The position numbers were made by a program, and so were the translations under genes. The notes beneath the pieces were generated by a model that had not been told where the DNA came from, ran no database searches, and saw nothing but the letters and a program-made list of their open reading frames with translations. A DNA stretch of 64,000 nucleotides from contig NZ_AUBP01000032.1 in the NCBI RefSeq assembly GCF_000429305.1, forward strand, positions 1-64,000, read 5' to 3'. Source of the stretch: Desulfovibrio inopinatus DSM 10711. GTDB taxonomy: Bacteria; Desulfobacterota; Desulfovibrionia; Desulfovibrionales; Desulfovibrionaceae. This document shows, in pieces, positions 25,818 through 33,536 of this stretch; the stretch's first letter is position 1; every line of letters starts with the position of its first letter.

Positions 25818-26795
25818 ATGTTCACACAACGAGTGTTCTTTTCGGTGGCACTGCTACTGTTCTTCTGTGTCAGCCCTTGTGCTGTTTGGGGGGACGTCAT
25901 GAAGGAAGCCACCCTCATTCCGCAGTGGGAACCCCAGGCCCAGTTTGCCGGGTATTATGTTGCCCAAGCCAAGGGTTTCTATGTTCGGCATGGTGTGGAC
26001 ATGACGATTTTGCGCGGTGGTCCCTCCAACCCTCCTTCGAAATTGTTGACCTCGGGAAAAGCACAGTTTGGCACTATGTTTTTAGCGACGGCCATTTTGG
26101 AGCGATCCAAGGGCCTCAAGCTCATGAATATTGCCCAATTTATGCGTGGCTCCACGGTGCTGCTCGTTGTGCAGAAAGAGAGTGGAATCACTCGGCCCGA
26201 AGACTTTGACGGAAAAAAAGTCAGTTTGTGGGACAAAGAATTTAGCCTCCAACCGGAAGAATTTTTCAAAAAATATAATGTGGAAGTGACGTTGCTTCCT
26301 CAGGGGTTTACCCCAGACTTGTTTTTGCGTGGTGGTGTCGATGCCATGTCGGCAATGTATTACAATGAGTACCACACTCTTCTGAATACCGGCCTTGATC
26401 CGGAGGATTTGACCGTTTTCGCTATGGCCGATTATGGTCTCAATTTTGCCGAAGATGGACTGTATTGTCTTGAATCAACCTATCGTGACGATCCTGAATT
26501 GTGCCATGCCGTTGCGGAGGCGAGTATCGAAGGATGGGTGTATGCTCATGAACATCCTGAAGAAACACTTGATATCGTGATGGAACGTGTAAATGCAGCG
26601 ATGTTGCCTACCAATCGGGCGCATCAAAAATGGATGCTTGAACGTATGTTCGAGAATATTTTTCCCGATGATAATCAGGTTCCGCCCGGTCCGCTTCAAT
26701 CCGTCGAATTTGATACTGTCGTCCAGTCTTTGAACAGGGCCGGCATGTTGCCTCGGCCCGTATCCTTCGAGGAATTTCATGTCCCAAACCGGTAG
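25818..26795 (+). CDS. THI5/NMT1-like periplasmic substrate-binding protein
   Basis: A 325-residue periplasmic binding protein. A signal peptide (RVFFSVALLLFFCVSPCAVW) precedes the mature domain, which opens with IPQWEPQAQFAGYYVAQAKG, the hallmark of SsuA/ThiY/NMT1-type proteins that bind nitrates, sulfonates or pyrimidine-like ligands. A conserved GGPSNPPSKLLTSGKAQFG ligand loop follows. No ABC permease or ATPase is nearby. The 3' end overlaps the start of a membrane phosphatase gene by 17 bases. This suggests the protein is the ligand receptor for that signalling protein rather than a transport component. The start at 25818 is chosen from signal-peptide fit; in-frame GTG codons at 25800 and 25809 are alternatives. 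Confidence 0.85.
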   Translation: MFTQRVFFSVALLLFFCVSPCAVWGDVMKEATLIPQWEPQAQFAGYYVAQAKGFYVRHGVDMTILRGGPSNPPSKLLTSGKAQFGTMFLATAILERSKGLKLMNIAQFMRGSTVLLVVQKESGITRPEDFDGKKVSLWDKEFSLQPEEFFKKYNVEVTLLPQGFTPDLFLRGGVDAMSAMYYNEYHTLLNTGLDPEDLTVFAMADYGLNFAEDGLYCLESTYRDDPELCHAVAEASIEGWVYAHEHPEETLDIVMERVNAAMLPTNRAHQKWMLERMFENIFPDDNQVPPGPLQSVEFDTVVQSLNRAGMLPRPVSFEEFHVPNR

Positions 26796-28722
26796 TCTTC
26801 CCCAAGGGAAAGGACTTGCTTTCAAGCTTTCCTTGCTTATTCTGTCGTGCACATCAGCTATCTTTCTCGCATCGTTTTTGTATTACCATACGTCATCGAA
26901 AACAACATTGATGCAGGAGGCTCGCGCTGATGCCGCAAATTTGACATTGGCAAGTATTCGCAAAATCGAAGGCACACTTGCTTCGGTGGAAGCTATCCCC
27001 GGGTTGTTGGCGTTTAGCTATGGAAAAAATAAACCGACAGCGAGCGCCATCAGTACAGATTTACTGGGGTTTATCTTATTCAATTCAGCGGTCTATGGTT
27101 CGTGCGTTGCGTATGAACCGTATGCTTTTGATCGCGATGTTGAGTTTTTTGCGCCCTACGCCTATATGCCCGGCGGCCGACCGATGTTTACGTATCTTTC
27201 GGCTGATTACAATTACCCCCAAGCAGACTGGTTTCTTATTCCCAAAGAAATTCGCCGCCCGATATGGAGCGAACCCTACTTTGACGAAGGGGGCGGCAAC
27301 GTGGTCATGTCGACATATAGTATTCCCTTCTTTCGTGAGGAGGACGGACGCAAACGCTTTCTTGGTGTCGTGACAGCCGATATTTCTTTGGAATGGTTAC
27401 GCACATTCATAAAGAGCATCTCCATTTACCAATCGGGATACGCCTTTCTTCTGAGTCGCAATGGTGTTTTTCTGTCCCATCCGAACGACCAGTTCATCAT
27501 GCGCGAAAGTATTTTTAGCCTGGCTGAAACACATTCGAGCAAGGTACTGCGCGATATTGGAAAAAAAATGGTTCAGGGCGAGACAGGCTTTGTACGACTG
27601 CCGGAATTTGTCATGGGAGAGCCGGCTTGGTTGTCCTACGCACCGGTGTCAAATTCCGATTGGTCCATGGGACTTGTCATTCCGGAAGCGGAGATGTTTC
27701 AAGGGCTTGAAGGGCTCAGCCGCGAAGTTGCCGTCATCGGATTCATCGGATTTGTTTTGCTGCTTATTGTCGTCATTGTGGTCTCTACATCGATCACAAA
27801 ACCTTTGAAAACACTCGCTGAACGAACAGCAGAAATTGCCAAAGGGAATTTGGATATTCCTGTTCCCAAGGCCAGCACAGGCGACGAAGTCGGGCAATTG
27901 GCTCGATCTTTTGAAGGGATGCGCTTGGCTCTCCGTGAGTATATTGCCAACCTGACGGAAACAACGAAAGCCAAAGAACGAATGGAATCCGAGCTCAAAA
28001 TTGCCCGGTCTATCCAAATGAGTTTTTTGCCAAAGCGATTTCCACCATTTCCCGACATCGAACAATTCGAGTTGTTTGCAACATTGGAACCAGCATTGGA
28101 GGTGGGGGGAGATCTTTTTGACTTCTTTTTGCTTGATGATGGTCGATTATTATTTCTTGTTGGCGATGTTTCCGGAAAGGGTGTTCCTGCAGCGCTTTTC
28201 ATGGCTGTCACAAAAACGCTGATCAAAGGTATTGCCGAGCTTGAGAATTCTCCCGCCGAGATTCTTGCCCGGGTTAATCGGGAACTTCTCGTGGATAATG
28301 AAGCGTTGCTCTTTGTCACCATGTTTCTTGGGATTCTTGATTATAAAACCGGCGAGTTGGCGTACTCCAATGCAGGCCACAATCCTCCGGTGCTTTTACG
28401 GTCCGGTCACAATGCCGAATGGCTTACCGTCCCCAAAGCGCTGTTTCTCGGGGTTATGGAAGAATCCGTTTATAAAAATGCGAGCATCAAGCTGGAGAAA
28501 GACGACAAACTTATTGTCTATACTGACGGAGTGAATGAAGCCGAAAATCAGTCGGGAGCATTCTATTCTAACCCTCGTCTTCTTGATACGGCGACGAACT
28601 TGTCATCAGAAGGAGCAAAAGGCATCTGTACACATTTGGTCGCCACAGTGCACGAATTTGCTGGAGGGGCTCCGCAAACCGATGATATCACCGTTCTGAC
28701 CCTGCATTTTCGGGGGAAATGA
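26779..28722 (+). CDS. Membrane RsbU/SpoIIE-type protein phosphatase with Cache sensor
   Basis: A 647-residue transmembrane receptor phosphatase. A membrane helix lies near residues 15-35, followed by a periplasmic dCache-type domain to about 300 (landmarks WSEPYFDEGGGNVVMSTYSI and FLGVVTADISLEWLRTFI). A second helix is near 312-335, then a HAMP domain (TKPLKTLAERTAEIAKGNLD). The PP2C-like SpoIIE domain covers about 430-645, with metal ligands in EVGGDLFDFF, LVGDVSGKGVPAALFM and the C-terminal QTDDITVLTL. Such proteins dephosphorylate STAS-domain anti-anti-sigma factors in partner-switching systems. The gene overlaps the binding-protein gene, implying co-translation. Its likely STAS partner is not adjacent; the REC-STAS protein at 34.1-34.8 kb is a candidate. 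Confidence 0.9.
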   Translation: MSQTGSLPQGKGLAFKLSLLILSCTSAIFLASFLYYHTSSKTTLMQEARADAANLTLASIRKIEGTLASVEAIPGLLAFSYGKNKPTASAISTDLLGFILFNSAVYGSCVAYEPYAFDRDVEFFAPYAYMPGGRPMFTYLSADYNYPQADWFLIPKEIRRPIWSEPYFDEGGGNVVMSTYSIPFFREEDGRKRFLGVVTADISLEWLRTFIKSISIYQSGYAFLLSRNGVFLSHPNDQFIMRESIFSLAETHSSKVLRDIGKKMVQGETGFVRLPEFVMGEPAWLSYAPVSNSDWSMGLVIPEAEMFQGLEGLSREVAVIGFIGFVLLLIVVIVVSTSITKPLKTLAERTAEIAKGNLDIPVPKASTGDEVGQLARSFEGMRLALREYIANLTETTKAKERMESELKIARSIQMSFLPKRFPPFPDIEQFELFATLEPALEVGGDLFDFFLLDDGRLLFLVGDVSGKGVPAALFMAVTKTLIKGIAELENSPAEILARVNRELLVDNEALLFVTMFLGILDYKTGELAYSNAGHNPPVLLRSGHNAEWLTVPKALFLGVMEESVYKNASIKLEKDDKLIVYTDGVNEAENQSGAFYSNPRLLDTATNLSSEGAKGICTHLVATVHEFAGGAPQTDDITVLTLHFRGK

Positions 28723-28833
28723 ACAGTCAAATGTTCGGCATTGAACCTCAGAAGGCTTTTCGTGGGAGACCGGCCCTGTTGCTACGATATTTCAGGAGCA
28801 CACAAGGCCGGTAGGTATTGCTCGATAGTTTGC

Positions 28834-28860
28834 GTGCGGCGAGGAAAACACTTGCCGCAC
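28834..28860. terminator. Hairpin in convergent gap
   Basis: GTGCGGCGAG pairs with CTTGCCGCAC (one G-T wobble) across GAAAACA. It lies between the phosphatase gene and the convergent LutA-like gene. Neither side has a clear T run, so terminator function is tentative. Confidence 0.5.
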
Positions 28861-28902
28861 ATGATCTGAATCCGTTCAGGGGGAAGGTAAGACAGGCAGG
28901 TC

Positions 28903-29646
28903 TTATGTCGTGGTTCGTTCGGCACCAAGAATTTCGGCAAGGTGCAAAACGGGAACGGCATGGCCCAGTCGCTTGAGACGACCTTCAATATTGAGCAAAC
29001 ACCCCATATCGCAACCGACCACAGCGTCGGCGCCGGTATCGAGAATTGTTTTGATTTTGTCGTCGACGATTTTCAGTGACAGTTCGGGATATTTGATGGC
29101 AAATGTTCCACCAAAGCCGCAACACCGATCACTCTCTTCCATTTCTACCAGCGTCAGGCCGTCAACATGCTCAAGCAGAGCGCGAGGCTGACGCCGAATG
29201 CCGAGTCCGCGTGCCAACTGACAGGAATCATGGTACGTTACCCGGCCGTCAAACCGCGCACCGACATTATCGATATGTAAAACATCCACGAGAAATTCAC
29301 TGAGTTCATACGTTTTTTCCGCCACAGTCGTTGCGCGACGATGCCAGGTCTGATCGTCACGAAACAGCTCGGGGTAATGATGACGGATCATGTGGACACA
29401 TGAACCGGACGGGCACACAATGACTTCGGCCGATTCAAAAATTTCGATAAATCGCCTGGCGGCAACCATGGCCTTGTCACGGTGTCCGGCATTGAAAACC
29501 GGTTGACCGCAGCAGGTTTGATTTTCCGGGTACACCGTATCCACACCCAGGCGGTCGAAAAGTCGGACCATGGCCATGCCCGCTTCAGGAGCAAGGTGTT
29601 CCACAAGACATTGAATAAACAGGGTTACAACAGGTTTCTTCGGCAT
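28903..29646 (-). CDS. CCG-domain (Fe-S)-binding protein, LutA/YkgE-like
   Basis: A 247-residue protein with two cysteine-rich CCG domains, one around NQTCCGQPVFNAGHR (residues 40-55) and the other ending EESDRCCGFGGTFAIKYPEL (near 160-180), preceded by the YHDSCQLARGLGIR motif. This is the LutA/YkgE subunit of L-lactate oxidation complexes (LutABC), related to HdrB and GlpC C-terminal domains, and would carry an unusual iron-sulfur cluster. LutB and LutC are not next to it: the gene stands alone between convergent and divergent neighbours. In lactate-oxidising sulfate reducers a remote partner is likely. Cytoplasmic; electron-transfer role inferred from family. Confidence 0.85.
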   Translation of the reverse strand: MPKKPVVTLFIQCLVEHLAPEAGMAMVRLFDRLGVDTVYPENQTCCGQPVFNAGHRDKAMVAARRFIEIFESAEVIVCPSGSCVHMIRHHYPELFRDDQTWHRRATTVAEKTYELSEFLVDVLHIDNVGARFDGRVTYHDSCQLARGLGIRRQPRALLEHVDGLTLVEMEESDRCCGFGGTFAIKYPELSLKIVDDKIKTILDTGADAVVGCDMGCLLNIEGRLKRLGHAVPVLHLAEILGAERTTT

Positions 29647-29847
29647 TGTCGTCTCTTCGTCTTTTCAAAATGTTGTGAAGCGCGATGCTCCACTGGGGAG
29701 AATTGCTAGCCTTTTCACAAGAGTGTATATCCGTCAATTCCAAATTATGACTGAAACCGGCTGCGGCCGTTTCTTTTGCAAAAAGATACTGGCTGCTTCG
29801 GCTTGGGCAGAGACCCAGCACATTGAACCGTAACCAAAAGGATACAC

Positions 29848-30816
29848 ATGAATTTTCGTGCTTGTTTTGTACTCCTGGCCGCTTTGGTCTGCCTGGCTTC
29901 TCCGGCTTTGGCCAAAACGCCGGTCATTGGCGTGAACCAGTTTGTGGAGCATCCGGCTTTAGACGCCATCCTCAAAGGATTTCAGGATGATCTCAAGGAA
30001 AACGGCGTTGTTGTTGAGTACAAAGTGTACAACGCTCAAGGGAATGTGAGCACCACCAACCAAATTGCCAATCAAATTACGGATGATGATCCGGTGCTCG
30101 TTTTAGCCATTGCAACTCCGAGCGCACAGGCACAAGTCGCAGCAACACGGAAAAATGCCCACATGGCCGAAGTTCCCATCATTTTTTCAGGGATTACCGA
30201 TCCTATTGGTGCCGGGCTTGTGACAAACCTGGAACAGCCGACAGCCAATGTGACCGGTGTATCAAACCAAATGCCCATGGATAAGCATGTCGCGATGATT
30301 AAGCGTTTCATGCCCGATATGAAAGCGTTGGGTGTGCTCTATAATGCCGGTGAAGCCAATTCTGTTTCAAACGTCAGACGGTTGAAAGCCGCAGCTGAGG
30401 CCCAGGGCATCGAGCTGATTGAAGCGACCGTTGCCAATTCAAGCGAAGTGACGCAAGCCGCGAAAAGTCTGGTGGGGAAGGTTCAAGCCATGTACGTTCC
30501 CACGGACAATACTGTTGTCTCTAATATTGAAACGGTCGTGAAAGTGGCTGAAGAATCGAAAACGCCTTTCTTCTGTGCCGATACGGATTCCGTCCGACGA
30601 GGCGCCATTGCAGCCGTGGGATTGGATTATTATGAACATGGAAAACAGACTGGTGAGATGGCCAGGCGTATCCTGGCTGGAGCCAAGCCGCAGGATACTC
30701 CTGTGGAATTTCAGAAAACTCTGCAGTTTTATTTCAATCCCAAAGCGGCACAGCGCATGGGATTGCAGGTTCCGCAGGAGATCGTCGAGTCGGCCGATGT
30801 TATTATCGGTGAATAA
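29848..30816 (+). CDS. ABC-type substrate-binding protein (PF04392, TrpX-like)
   Basis: A 322-residue periplasmic binding protein with a clear signal peptide (MNFRACFVLLAALVCLASPA). The mature part begins VIGVNQFVEHPALDAILKGF and contains IIFSGITDPIGAGLV and VTGVSNQMPMDKHV, typical of the ABC_sub_bind family that binds tryptophan, tyrosine or other small ligands. The C-terminal PVEFQKTLQFYFNPKAAQRMG is also conserved. No permease or ATPase follows: a strong terminator ends the transcript, so the transport partners must be elsewhere or it works as an orphan receptor. Confidence 0.87.
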   Translation: MNFRACFVLLAALVCLASPALAKTPVIGVNQFVEHPALDAILKGFQDDLKENGVVVEYKVYNAQGNVSTTNQIANQITDDDPVLVLAIATPSAQAQVAATRKNAHMAEVPIIFSGITDPIGAGLVTNLEQPTANVTGVSNQMPMDKHVAMIKRFMPDMKALGVLYNAGEANSVSNVRRLKAAAEAQGIELIEATVANSSEVTQAAKSLVGKVQAMYVPTDNTVVSNIETVVKVAEESKTPFFCADTDSVRRGAIAAVGLDYYEHGKQTGEMARRILAGAKPQDTPVEFQKTLQFYFNPKAAQRMGLQVPQEIVESADVIIGE

Positions 30817-30836
30817 CAATTGATGCGTCCAGCTTT

Positions 30837-30879
30837 CACGGCGTGGATTGATTGGTGTCAATCTACGCCGTGCTTTTTT
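30837..30879 (+). terminator. Strong terminator overlapping the 3' end of the opposite gene
   Basis: A 15 bp stem (CACGGCGTGGATTGA with TCAATCTACGCCGTG, one wobble) followed by seven or more T on the plus strand. The right arm includes the stop codon and last codons of the convergent FG-GAP/UnbV gene, so one sequence serves as terminator on one strand and coding DNA on the other. Confidence 0.92.
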
Positions 30880-32261
30880 TCCACGTTTTCCTCGTTGGGA
30901 TATGTCACTTTGTAGATCGTATTGACATTCAAATCGTTTACACATTGAGTTCTCCCGTCTGGCCACGTCACAACAACTTCTTCGACACGTTGCGCATCAC
31001 CAAGGCCAAAGTGAGCAATCGGTTCCATTTGGCACAATGTCGACGAACCGGCATCAATAACACGTGTTTGACGTCGTCCTCCTGCCGTAATGGTCACCAA
31101 AGACCCTCTGGCCGGGGCATAATATTGTGTGAGTGGCATGATGCGAATCCACGTGTTTGGCGTGTCTTCATGCTCGTAGAGGCTCAACGGCTGCGCTCCA
31201 CGTTCCCCATGGGTGACAAGGACCTCAAGACAACCATCCCCGTTGAAATCGGCTACACAAACACCGGAACAACTTCCTCCCGGTTCGGAGAGAATACCAG
31301 GATCCACTTCGGTCCAGGTGCCATCGCGCCAGGCAAAAAGGTGATTCCTTCCGGCGGTGGTCGTGACATAAATCTCCTGGTATCCATTGTTGTCGAAATC
31401 AGCGGCAACGACATTATGTGGTGAGATGATATCTTCGAGACCAGGACACTGCACGAGAACGAATTTTCCTTTGTCTAGGCGGTACATTCGCGAATCCTGG
31501 GAATGGCGAACAACAATGCAGCAGATTCCATAACGAGGATCATCCACGAGGCAGAGAGACGCAGAATGTCCGGTCTTGCCCAACCCCTGTGTTGCGGGAA
31601 GTTCGTTGAAGTGACCATTCTGTTCGGCAACGAAAATCCTGTCTAGGTCTTCTGTCCCACCTATCAATAAGTCCATAGTGTGCCCGAACAGAGGTGCAGC
31701 CAACATCGCCGTGCCATCGGTGAGTACTTGTATGCCTGTATCTGCCGCAACATCGTGGAGTTTCTCCTCGTGCTGGTCCTCGATTTCATACAGCTGCAAT
31801 GGACCTGCAGGACTGTGGTTCTGTACGATGATGCCATAGGAGCCGTTACCTAATCGATCTATGACAGCCAGGGAATGTCCGGAAACACGATTACGTAAAG
31901 ATTGGTTGGTCTCATGGTTAAAGAGGTCGACCCAGCCAAGTCCGTGACGGGCAAACAGTCGATCGGATGATGGAACTGCAACCGTTTCATCGCTGATATT
32001 GTGAACGTAGAGTTCTTCCAATCCATCAGCATTGACATCACAAGCTACTGCACTCTGTGATGATGCAGCAGCATCGCTGAGTTGGGGCAAAAGAAAGAGA
32101 CGGTAGACTCCATCATTGAAGTCCAACAGTAAGTTTGGTCCATCGTGAGCACAAATATAGGCCTCACATAAGCCATCATCATCAATGTCAATAGCACAGA
32201 CTCCGCGTTGGCATTGCACGGGGCCAGCCTCAAGTTGTCGGCTTAAGTTCTTGAAACGCAT
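30858..32261 (-). CDS. FG-GAP/VCBS repeat protein with C-terminal ASPIC/UnbV domain
   Basis: A 467-residue beta-propeller-type protein. Repeated Asp-rich calcium loops of the FG-GAP/VCBS class recur along it: AIDIDDDGLCEAYI, DVNADGLEELYVHN, AADFDNNGYQEIYV and VADFNGDGCLEVLV. The C-terminal 90 residues form an ASPIC/UnbV domain (ARGSLVTITAGGRRQTRVID, then HFGLGDAQRVEEVVVTWPDG). Members of this class are normally exported and bind ligands or surfaces, yet no signal peptide is visible from the start used here. That start, 32261, has a well-spaced GGAG site; an upstream start at 32297 does not add a signal peptide. Function is unknown. Its 3' end overlaps the neighbour's terminator. Confidence 0.82.
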   Translation of the reverse strand: MRFKNLSRQLEAGPVQCQRGVCAIDIDDDGLCEAYICAHDGPNLLLDFNDGVYRLFLLPQLSDAAASSQSAVACDVNADGLEELYVHNISDETVAVPSSDRLFARHGLGWVDLFNHETNQSLRNRVSGHSLAVIDRLGNGSYGIIVQNHSPAGPLQLYEIEDQHEEKLHDVAADTGIQVLTDGTAMLAAPLFGHTMDLLIGGTEDLDRIFVAEQNGHFNELPATQGLGKTGHSASLCLVDDPRYGICCIVVRHSQDSRMYRLDKGKFVLVQCPGLEDIISPHNVVAADFDNNGYQEIYVTTTAGRNHLFAWRDGTWTEVDPGILSEPGGSCSGVCVADFNGDGCLEVLVTHGERGAQPLSLYEHEDTPNTWIRIMPLTQYYAPARGSLVTITAGGRRQTRVIDAGSSTLCQMEPIAHFGLGDAQRVEEVVVTWPDGRTQCVNDLNVNTIYKVTYPNEENVEKKHGVD

Positions 32262-32272
32262 GGATTGCTCCA

Positions 32273-32392
32273 GGCTACAGTTTGCCTTTATAGCCAACTC
32301 GGGCTACACTCAAAGTCTTCCTTCGGGAAACTGACGGACGGTCCGTCGAAAAGGAGAGGGGACGCCTTTGTGCGTCCCTTTTATGTTTTTTC
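32273..32392 (+). ncRNA. Candidate structured small RNA
   Basis: On the plus strand a series of hairpins runs through this gap: TAGCC/GGCTA (32291-32306), TTCC-TTCG-GGAA with a stable C(UUCG)G loop (32318-32329), GACGGAC-G-GTCCGTC (32333-32347) and GGGACGC-CTTTGT-GCGTCCC (32359-32378) followed by TTTTATGTTTTTT. The last is a textbook terminator with no plus-strand gene before it. TTGCTC and TATAGC boxes 18 bases apart (32265-32294) could be a promoter, weakly. The alternative is that these are leader structures of the minus-strand FG-GAP/UnbV gene. Confidence 0.45.
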
Positions 32393-32631
32393 TCTATCTT
32401 TGAAGAACCAGAACTGTGTCTCCAGTTGCCCATACTGTAGCGCATTTGAGCTTCAAGAGAAAGATATAGATAGTTGATGCGTTGCATCGTTTTCTCGTTA
32501 TTTTTTTTGCTTGCTTCGCTGTTTTAACCACATGGCAAATGCAGTGTATGGAGCATACCGTGTTTTTTATTATTTTCCAAACATGATCATTATCAGAAAT
32601 ATGCGGTATGATCATGCCCGTTTCTCCAAAA

Positions 32632-32668
32632 TAAAAAAGCCGGGAATCCTGGCATGGATTCCCGGCTC
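32632..32668 (-). terminator. Intrinsic terminator of the rubrerythrin gene
   Basis: AGCCGGGAATCC pairs with GGATTCCCGGCT (12 bp perfect, 6-base loop) and on the minus strand is followed by TTTTTTATTTT. Confidence 0.93.
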
Positions 32669-32732
32669 TCTCAATTGGGAGGTGAGAGGCAAAGGGTGTC
32701 ACGACCGGCACACCCGGAGGATTATGTCGTGA

Positions 32733-33227
32733 CTAATCGACTTTGAAAAATGCCTTGGCCGCGGCAGAGCAGACAGGACACTTTTCAGGGGCTTCGGATT
32801 CACAGGTGTAGCCACAAACCGAACAAACATAATAATCGACATCAGCCAGGGACTCGATGTTGTCCAGAGCTTTCTGGTACAAATCGGCATGGATTTTTTC
32901 GACGGCATTGGCATAGGTGAAAGACCGTTCAGCGGCTTTGTGGCCTTCTTCCTTGGCATGTTCGATCATATCCGGGTACATGTCTTTAAATTCATGGGTT
33001 TCCCCGGCGACAGCTTCTTTCAAATTGGACACAGTGTCGCCGATGCCACCAAGCGCACGCAGGTGAGCATGGGCATGAACGGTTTCTGCTTCGGCAGCAG
33101 CCCGAAACAGTTTTGCGACCTGAGGATGACCTTCTTTGTCGGCTTGTTTCGCGAAAGCAAGGTATTTACGGTTGGCTTGGGATTCACCAGCAAAGGCTTC
33201 TTTGAGATCGGCTTCAGCTTTGGACAT
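32733..33227 (-). CDS. rbr: Rubrerythrin
   Basis: A 164-residue cytoplasmic di-iron peroxidase. The four-helix ferritin-like part (residues 1-125) carries the iron ligands in AFAGESQANRKYLAFA, AAEAETVHAHAH, AVAGETHEFKDMYP and AVEKIHADLY. The C-terminal rubredoxin-like domain has CSVCGYTC and CPVCSAAAKAF with the four Cys of an Fe(SCys)4 site. It is shorter than the Desulfovibrio vulgaris 191-residue enzyme and matches the compact rubrerythrin class. It reduces hydrogen peroxide in anaerobes with electrons from rubredoxin or NADH reductases. A good promoter and a terminator make it a single-gene unit; the ribosome site is AAAGGAG. Confidence 0.93.
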   Translation of the reverse strand: MSKAEADLKEAFAGESQANRKYLAFAKQADKEGHPQVAKLFRAAAEAETVHAHAHLRALGGIGDTVSNLKEAVAGETHEFKDMYPDMIEHAKEEGHKAAERSFTYANAVEKIHADLYQKALDNIESLADVDYYVCSVCGYTCESEAPEKCPVCSAAAKAFFKVD

Positions 33228-33536
33228 GGAATTCTCCTTTATGTTGATTTCGAATCAGTCTTAATCAAGAATCGTTCTGATCTTTATACTGGCTTTTTTG
33301 GCGGTGTAAAGAACAAAAACGAGCTTCTTCCAAAAAAAATAAAAAATGCCTTTTCACACTCCCTCTCAGCGTATGCCCATGTATCGAAGAGGTCGTTTCA
33401 GAAGTTCTCAACGTCTGTCACGGGATAAGAGATGTAATTCCACTGACACGTTGGTTTGTCAAAGGTGTTACAGAATATTTGTGATCCTTGCGATAGATCT
33501 CAAGGAGCTCATATCGCCAGAAAAATTCCGGGCGCG
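33228..33536. other. Intergenic region upstream of rubrerythrin
   Basis: It holds the rubrerythrin promoter (33283-33310) and a 5' leader of about 45 bases. The rest, up to the stop of the STN-domain gene, shows no gene, RNA or terminator I can support. A clear PerR box was not found. Confidence 0.5.
33283..33310 (-). promoter_or_regulatory. Sigma70-type promoter of rubrerythrin
   Basis: On the minus strand TTTACA (33305-33310) and TATAAA (33283-33288) are separated by 16 bases, each matching consensus at five of six positions. A start about 45-50 bases before the rbr ATG is predicted. Confidence 0.7.

Larger units (their letters stand above)
32262..32732. other. Intergenic region between FG-GAP/UnbV and rubrerythrin genes
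   Basis: Besides the candidate RNA (32273-32392) and the rubrerythrin terminator (32632-32668), this gap holds two copies of the 8 bp palindrome ATGATCAT (32583-32590 and 32608-32615, 25 bp apart) and a distant inverted pair CATACCG/CGGTATG (32554-32560 and 32604-32610). These could be operator elements for the FG-GAP/UnbV gene. No coding frame is convincing. Confidence 0.5.
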
